This document shows, one piece after another, positions 59,745-64,000 of a stretch of DNA of 64,000 nucleotides. The stretch spans positions 2,666,001-2,730,000 of the forward strand of contig NZ_CP029210.1 of the NCBI RefSeq assembly GCF_003100395.1, in the 5' to 3' direction. The notes under the pieces are model-generated. The model was not told where the DNA came from and searched no databases. It saw only the letters and a list, made by a program, of their open reading frames with translations. The position numbers and the translations under genes are program-made. The stretch's first letter is position 1, and each line of letters starts with the position of its first letter. The DNA is from Aquabacterium olei. Its GTDB lineage: Bacteria > Pseudomonadota > Gammaproteobacteria > Burkholderiales > Burkholderiaceae_C.

Positions 59745-60821
59745 TCATTGCGCCTTGAGGGCGGCGACCACGGCCTCGCCCATCTCGACGGTACCGACCT
59801 TCTGCGTGCCTTCCGAGTGGATGTCGGGCGTGCGCAGGCCCTGCTCCAGCACGGCCTGCACGGCGCGCTCGATGCGGGCGGCGGCCTCTTCCTGGTTCAG
59901 GCTGAAGCGCAGCATCATCGCGGCCGACAGGATGGTGGCCAGCGGGTTGGCGACGCCCTTGCCGGCGATGTCCGGAGCCGAGCCGTGGCTGGGCTCGTAC
60001 AGACCCTGGCCCTTGGCGTTCAGCGAGGCCGAAGGCAGCATGCCGATCGAGCCGGTCAGCATCGAGGCTTCGTCCGACAGGATGTCGCCGAACATGTTGC
60101 CGGTCACAACCACGTCGAAGCGCTTGGGCGCCTTGACCAGTTGCATGGCGGCGTTGTCCACGTACATGTGGTCCAGCTCGATGTCGGGGTACTGGGCGTG
60201 CACCTCGGTGACCACGTCCTTCCAGAACTGGAAGGTTTCCAGCACGTTGGCCTTGTCGACGCTGGTCACACGCTTGTTGCGCTTGCGGGCGGCCTGGAAG
60301 GCCACGTGGGCGATGCGCTCGATTTCGGGCTTGCTGTAGCGCATCGTGTCGAAGGCTTCCGGTGCACCCTTGAACTCGCCATCCGGGGCCTCGCGGCGAC
60401 CACGGGGCTGACCGAAGTAGATGTCGCCGGTCAGCTCGCGGATGATGAGGATGTCCAGACCGGCCACCAGCTCGGGCTTGAGGCTCGAGGCGTGGGTCAG
60501 CTGCGGGTAGCAGATGGCCGGACGGAAGTTGGCGAACAGGCCCATGTTCTTGCGCAGGCCGAGGATGGACTGCTCGGGGCGCAAGTGGCGCTCGAGCTTG
60601 TCGTACTTCCAGTCGCCCACCGAGCCGAACAGCACGGCGTCCGAGGCCATGGCCAGGTTCAGGGTGTGCTCGGGCAGCGGGTGGCCGTGGGCGTCAAAGG
60701 CAGCGCCGCCGACCTTGGCTTCGTCCAGCTGGAACGGCAGGTCCAGCACCTTCAGCACCTTGACCGCCTCGTTGACGATCTCGGGGCCGATGCCGTCACC
60801 CGGCAGCACAGCAATCTTCAT
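59745..60821 (-). CDS. leuB: 3-isopropylmalate dehydrogenase
   Basis: LeuB oxidatively decarboxylates 3-isopropylmalate in leucine synthesis. The 358-residue protein starts [16 protein letters not shown] and has the arginine-rich substrate site and the metal aspartates near [11 protein letters not shown] second ATG two codons earlier (60827) is an equal candidate start. It follows leuD by about 40 bases. Confidence 0.96.
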   Translation of the reverse strand: MKIAVLPGDGIGPEIVNEAVKVLKVLDLPFQLDEAKVGGAAFDAHGHPLPEHTLNLAMASDAVLFGSVGDWKYDKLERHLRPEQSILGLRKNMGLFANFRPAICYPQLTHASSLKPELVAGLDILIIRELTGDIYFGQPRGRREAPDGEFKGAPEAFDTMRYSKPEIERIAHVAFQAARKRNKRVTSVDKANVLETFQFWKDVVTEVHAQYPDIELDHMYVDNAAMQLVKAPKRFDVVVTGNMFGDILSDEASMLTGSIGMLPSASLNAKGQGLYEPSHGSAPDIAGKGVANPLATILSAAMMLRFSLNQEEAAARIERAVQAVLEQGLRTPDIHSEGTQKVGTVEMGEAVVAALKAQ

Positions 60822-60862
60822 GACCATGGTGGTTGTCTCGTAACTTCGTGGGAATCTGGAAC

Positions 60863-61510
60863 TCAGACGATGCGGTTGTTCAGCCAAGGCTTCGTGGCCA
60901 GCCGCTCGGCCTCATAGGCCTTGATCTTGTCTGCGTGGCGCAGGGTCAGGCCGATGTCATCAAAGCCGTTGACCATGCAGTACTTGCGGAAGGGCTGGAT
61001 GTCGAATGACAGCTCGGCGCCATCGGGCTTGACCACGACCTGACGCTCCAGATCGATGGTGAGTTCGTAGCCCGGGAACGCGAACACCTCGTTGAACAGC
61101 TGGTCGACTTGCGACTCGCTCAGCGCGATCGGCAGCAGGCCGTTCTTGAAGCTGTTGTTGAAGAAGATGTCGGCAAAGCTGGGGGCAATGATGGCGCGGA
61201 AGCCGTACTGTTCGAGCGCCCAGGGCGCGTGCTCACGGCTTGAACCACAGCCGAAATTCTTGCGCGCGAGCAGCACCGAAGCGCCTTGATAGCGCGGCTG
61301 GTTCAGCACGAAATCGGGGTTGGGCTTGCGGGTGGCCGGGTCCTGGCCGGGCTCGCCGGCGTCCAGGTAGCGCCACTCGTCGAACAGGTTGGGGCCGAAG
61401 CCCGTGCGCTTGATCGACTTCAGGTATTGCTTGGGAATGATGGCGTCGGTGTCGACGTTCTCCCGGTCCATCGGGGCGACGAGGCCCTTGTGAATGCGGA
61501 ATGCTTGCAT
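60863..61510 (-). CDS. leuD: 3-isopropylmalate dehydratase small subunit
   Basis: LeuD pairs with LeuC to isomerise 2- to 3-isopropylmalate. The 215-residue swivelling domain has [12 protein letters not shown] near residue 22 and [15 protein letters not shown] near 85. The small entericidin gene lies immediately upstream, between it and leuC, leaving five bases before the leuD ATG. Confidence 0.97.
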   Translation of the reverse strand: MQAFRIHKGLVAPMDRENVDTDAIIPKQYLKSIKRTGFGPNLFDEWRYLDAGEPGQDPATRKPNPDFVLNQPRYQGASVLLARKNFGCGSSREHAPWALEQYGFRAIIAPSFADIFFNNSFKNGLLPIALSESQVDQLFNEVFAFPGYELTIDLERQVVVKPDGAELSFDIQPFRKYCMVNGFDDIGLTLRHADKIKAYEAERLATKPWLNNRIV

Positions 61511-61515
61511 GGTGT

Positions 61516-61647
61516 TTACTTTTTCGCCGCGTTGGAGATGGCCTCACCGGCCTTCTCGAGGTCCTGACCGAAGCCGTGCACCGTGTTGCAGGCGCTCATG
61601 GCCCACAAGGTCATCAGCATGAGGATCAGGGCTGCCAGACGTTGCAT
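61516..61647 (-). CDS. entericidin A/B-family small lipoprotein
   Basis: This 43-residue lipoprotein has a signal peptide with lipobox MSAC (lipid-modified C20) and a short amphipathic mature part, [18 protein letters not shown], ending in two lysines. Entericidins form toxin/antidote lipoprotein pairs in Escherichia coli; single family members of unknown role are common elsewhere. AGGA lies before the ATG. It is inserted between leuC and leuD, 12 bases after leuC, and is cotranscribed. Confidence 0.85.
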   Translation of the reverse strand: MQRLAALILMLMTLWAMSACNTVHGFGQDLEKAGEAISNAAKK

Positions 61648-61659
61648 GGTGGTCCTGCC

Positions 61660-63069
61660 TCAGCCCAGACGACGGACGTCGACAAAGTGGCCTTCCATGG
61701 CCGCCGCGGCCGCCATGGCCGGGCTCACCAGGTGGGTACGCCCGCCTGCGCCCTGACGGCCTTCGAAATTGCGGTTGCTGGTGGACGCGCAGCGCTCGCC
61801 CGGCTCCAGGCGGTCGGCGTTCATGGCCAGACACATGGAGCAGCCCGGCTCACGCCATTCGAAGCCCGCGGCCTTAAACACCTGGTCGAGACCCTCGCGC
61901 TCGGCCTGTTCCTTCACGAGCCCCGAGCCCGGGACCACCATGGCCAGCTTGATGTTCGAGGCCACGCGGCCACCCATGCGCTTGACCACCGCGGCGGCCT
62001 CACGCATGTCTTCGATGCGGCTGTTGGTGCACGACCCGATGAAAACCTTGTCGACGCGGATGTCGTTGATGGCCTTGTTGGGTTCGAGCGCCATGTACTG
62101 CAGCGCACGCTCCATCGCGGAGCGCTTGACCGGGTCCTTTTCCTTGTCGGGATCCGGCACGCGGTCCTCGATGGACAGCACCATCTCCGGCGAGGTGCCC
62201 CAGGTGACCTGTGGCTTGATCTCGTCGGCGTTCAGCTCGACGACCACGTCGAACACGGCGTCCGGATCGGAATGCAGCGTACGCCAGTACGCAACAGCCT
62301 GATCCCACTCCACGCCGGAAGGCGTGAAGGGGCGGCCCTTGACGTAGTTGATCGTGGTGTCGTCCACGGCGACAAGGCCGGCGCGCGCACCGGCCTCGAT
62401 GGCCATGTTGCACACCGTCATGCGGCCTTCCATGCTGAGTGCGCGGATGGCGCTGCCGGCGAACTCGATGGTGTAGCCGGTGCCGCCCGCTGTGCCGATC
62501 TTGCCGATGATGGCCAGCACGATGTCCTTGCCCGAGCAGCCCTTGGGCAGCGTGCCCTCGACCTTCACGAGCATGTTCCTGGCCTTCTTGGCCAGCAGCG
62601 TCTGGGTGGCCATGACGTGCTCGACCTCGGACGTGCCGATGCCATGCGCCAGGGCGCCGAACGCGCCGTGGGTGGAGGTGTGGCTGTCGCCGCACACCAC
62701 GGTCATGCCGGGCAGCGTGGCACCCTGCTCCGGGCCGATGACGTGGACGATGCCCTGCCGCTTGTCACCCATCTTGAACTGCGTGATGCCAAAGCGGTCG
62801 CAGTTCTTGTCAAGGGTGTCGACCTGCAGCTTGGATACCGGGTCCTTGATGCCTTCGCGACGGTCGGTCGTGGGCACGTTGTGGTCGCTGACGGCCAGGT
62901 TGGCCGACAGGCGCCACAGCTTGCGGCCAGCAATGTCGAGGCCTTCGAACGCCTGGGGGCTGGTCACTTCGTGCACCAACTGGCGGTCGATGTAAAGGAC
63001 GGCGGTGCCGTCTTCCTCGGTGTGGACGACGTGTTCGTCCCAGATCTTGTCGTAGAGCGTGCGTCCCAT
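61660..63069 (-). CDS. leuC: 3-isopropylmalate dehydratase large subunit
   Basis: LeuC carries the [4Fe-4S] cluster of isopropylmalate isomerase. The 469-residue protein has the cluster cysteines in [12 protein letters not shown] near residue 347 and in CSMCLAM near 407-410, and [14 protein letters not shown] near 130. It is first gene of the leuC-ecn-leuD-leuB-asd series. Confidence 0.97.
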   Translation of the reverse strand: MGRTLYDKIWDEHVVHTEEDGTAVLYIDRQLVHEVTSPQAFEGLDIAGRKLWRLSANLAVSDHNVPTTDRREGIKDPVSKLQVDTLDKNCDRFGITQFKMGDKRQGIVHVIGPEQGATLPGMTVVCGDSHTSTHGAFGALAHGIGTSEVEHVMATQTLLAKKARNMLVKVEGTLPKGCSGKDIVLAIIGKIGTAGGTGYTIEFAGSAIRALSMEGRMTVCNMAIEAGARAGLVAVDDTTINYVKGRPFTPSGVEWDQAVAYWRTLHSDPDAVFDVVVELNADEIKPQVTWGTSPEMVLSIEDRVPDPDKEKDPVKRSAMERALQYMALEPNKAINDIRVDKVFIGSCTNSRIEDMREAAAVVKRMGGRVASNIKLAMVVPGSGLVKEQAEREGLDQVFKAAGFEWREPGCSMCLAMNADRLEPGERCASTSNRNFEGRQGAGGRTHLVSPAMAAAAAMEGHFVDVRRLG

Positions 63070-63385
63070 GATCCTGTCGCGCGGGGAAGGGGCAGACTGC
63101 CCCCAGGTTGGGGAAAGTTGTCAATTTTACGACAGGCAACGGCACCCACGCGCACCCTTCCTCAGGCGATCCCCCCGACAACATGGGCACTTCGCCCCGT
63201 GCGACGGGCTTTCGCGACGGCGTCAGCGACAGCCCGCTTCGGAGGAAGGTGCGGGCGGGCACTCCGATCGGGTATCGGTCCGCACGGGCACGCAGCGGCC
63301 GCCAAGGCCCAGATCGCGATAGCGGGGCGGAAGGGTGCCGAAATGCCCACCACGCACTCGCGGGAGCCCGGACACCACGCGCCAA
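63070..63385. other. leuC leader region without a supported gene
   Basis: No coding sequence with convincing features is seen between leuC and the gltA terminator. A short perfect inverted repeat, GGGGCA-GAC-TGCCCC (63089-63103), lies 20-34 bases before the leuC ATG, and an AT-rich patch TAAAATTGACAA lies about 65 bases before it. I see no leucine-rich leader peptide. Confidence 0.55.
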
Positions 63386-63412
63386 GAAAAAACCCGGCCG
63401 GGGCCGGGTTTC
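63386..63412 (-). terminator. rho-independent terminator of gltA
   Basis: On the minus strand AACCCGGCC and GGCCGGGTT form the stem and a run of thymines follows, about 40 bases after the gltA stop codon. Confidence 0.88.
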
Positions 63413-63452
63413 GAGGGGTTCACTGACCCGACCAGCGGGCCAGGTGAAACGG

Positions 63453-64000
63453 TCAGCGCTTGGCGATCGGAGCCACGTCGCGCTTCTCGGCGCCGACGAA
63501 CAGCTGACGCGGACGGCCGATCTTGTACTCGGGGTCGCCGATCATTTCGTCGAGCTGGGCGATCCAGCCGACCGTACGGGCCAGCGCGAAGATCGCGGTG
63601 AACAGCGGCACGGGGATGCCAATGGCGCGCTGCACGATGCCCGAGTAGAAGTCGACGTTCGGGTAGAGCTTGCGCTGCACGAAGTAGTCGTCTTCCAGGG
63701 CAATCTGCTCGAGCTTCTTGGCCAGGGCGAACAGCGGGTCGTTTTCCAGGCCCAGCTCGGCCAGCACCTCGTTGCAGGTTTCCTGCATCAGCTTGGCGCG
63801 CGGGTCGTAGTTCTTGTAGACGCGGTGACCGAAGCCCATCAGGCGCACGCCCGAGTTCTTGTCCTTCACCTTTTCCATGAACTCGCCGACCTTCGAGATG
63901 CCGCCCATGGCCTGGATTTCTTCCAGCATGTTCAGGCAGGCCTCGTTGGCACCACCGTGGGCCGGGCCCCACAGGCAGGCCACACCAGCGGCAATGGCCG
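63453..64000 (-). CDS. gltA: citrate synthase, C-terminal part (partial)
   Basis: Citrate synthase joins oxaloacetate and acetyl-CoA to start the TCA cycle. Only the last 181 or so residues are in the window; the 5' end is beyond the right edge. The active-site histidine regions GPAHGGANE and [13 protein letters not shown] and the catalytic aspartate in NVDFYSG are all present, ending [19 protein letters not shown]. It is the hexameric Gram-negative type and has its own terminator. Confidence 0.96.
   Translation of the reverse strand, partial: AIAAGVACLWGPAHGGANEACLNMLEEIQAMGGISKVGEFMEKVKDKNSGVRLMGFGHRVYKNYDPRAKLMQETCNEVLAELGLENDPLFALAKKLEQIALEDDYFVQRKLYPNVDFYSGIVQRAIGIPVPLFTAIFALARTVGWIAQLDEMIGDPEYKIGRPRQLFVGAEKRDVAPIAKR

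Noticed and set aside
63070..63385. A leucine attenuator with leader peptide before leuC
   Set aside because: No short frame with clustered leucine codons and a following terminator hairpin was found.

Overview
This window is ordinary chromosomal DNA from a GC-rich beta-proteobacterium of the order Burkholderiales. The gene order from about 43.4 to 63.1 kb (gltX-metZ-purF-cvpA-SPOR-folC-accD-trpA-trpB-trpF-truA-fimV-asd-leuB-leuD-entericidin-leuC) is the core biosynthetic cluster known from that order. The red-type Calvin-cycle operon and the PQQ operon suggest a relative of the Rubrivivax/Leptothrix/Methylibium group, but no species is claimed. No insertion sequence, prophage, CRISPR array, rRNA operon or foreign-looking island was found.

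Layout. 0-7.8 kb: a minus-strand Calvin operon cbbL-cbbS-cbbX-cbbF-cbbP running off the left edge into one more gene. A trhP (U32 family) gene lies between cbbL and its LysR regulator cbbR. A LysR-type palindrome and a -35/-10 pair sit directly upstream of cbbL. 7.7-11.1 kb: a compact pqqABCDE operon that includes a 24-codon pqqA. 11.3-14.3 kb: prolyl aminopeptidase plus a MoxY-like sensor kinase and a LuxR-type regulator in one operon, divergent from pqqA across a repeat-rich gap. 14.4-20.4 kb: a BktB-like thiolase, a hydrolase, an AraC regulator, putP and glutamate dehydrogenase, which suggests proline and glutamate use. 20.4-24.7 kb: a WYL regulator, an unrecognised 369-residue protein, cytochrome c, a PAP2 phosphatase, a small membrane protein and tRNA-Thr.

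24.8-31.2 kb: a globin-coupled diguanylate cyclase, a second fructose bisphosphatase, pepN, and prfB with its programmed +1 frameshift. 31.3-42.5 kb: a hydrolase, a PAS-GAF-PAS-GGDEF-EAL protein, a thioesterase, a two-subunit chromate transporter, a GNAT protein, waaA, a phosphohexomutase, an EamA transporter gene with an apparent frameshift, and a MaoC-type dehydratase. 42.5-43.4 kb: a tandemly duplicated Ala-Glu-Asp tRNA cassette directly downstream of gltX. 43.4-63.1 kb: the biosynthetic cluster listed above. 63.4-64 kb: the 3' part of gltA.

Taken together, the first 14 kb suggests a bacterium that can fix CO2 and make PQQ for periplasmic alcohol or sugar dehydrogenases, though no such dehydrogenase is in the window. 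The rest is housekeeping. I found no strong case for a wholly new biological system. The most useful leads are the frameshifted transporter, the repeats between pqqA and pip, the helically phased repeats before putP, the displaced cbbR, and the unknown protein at 21.5-22.6 kb.
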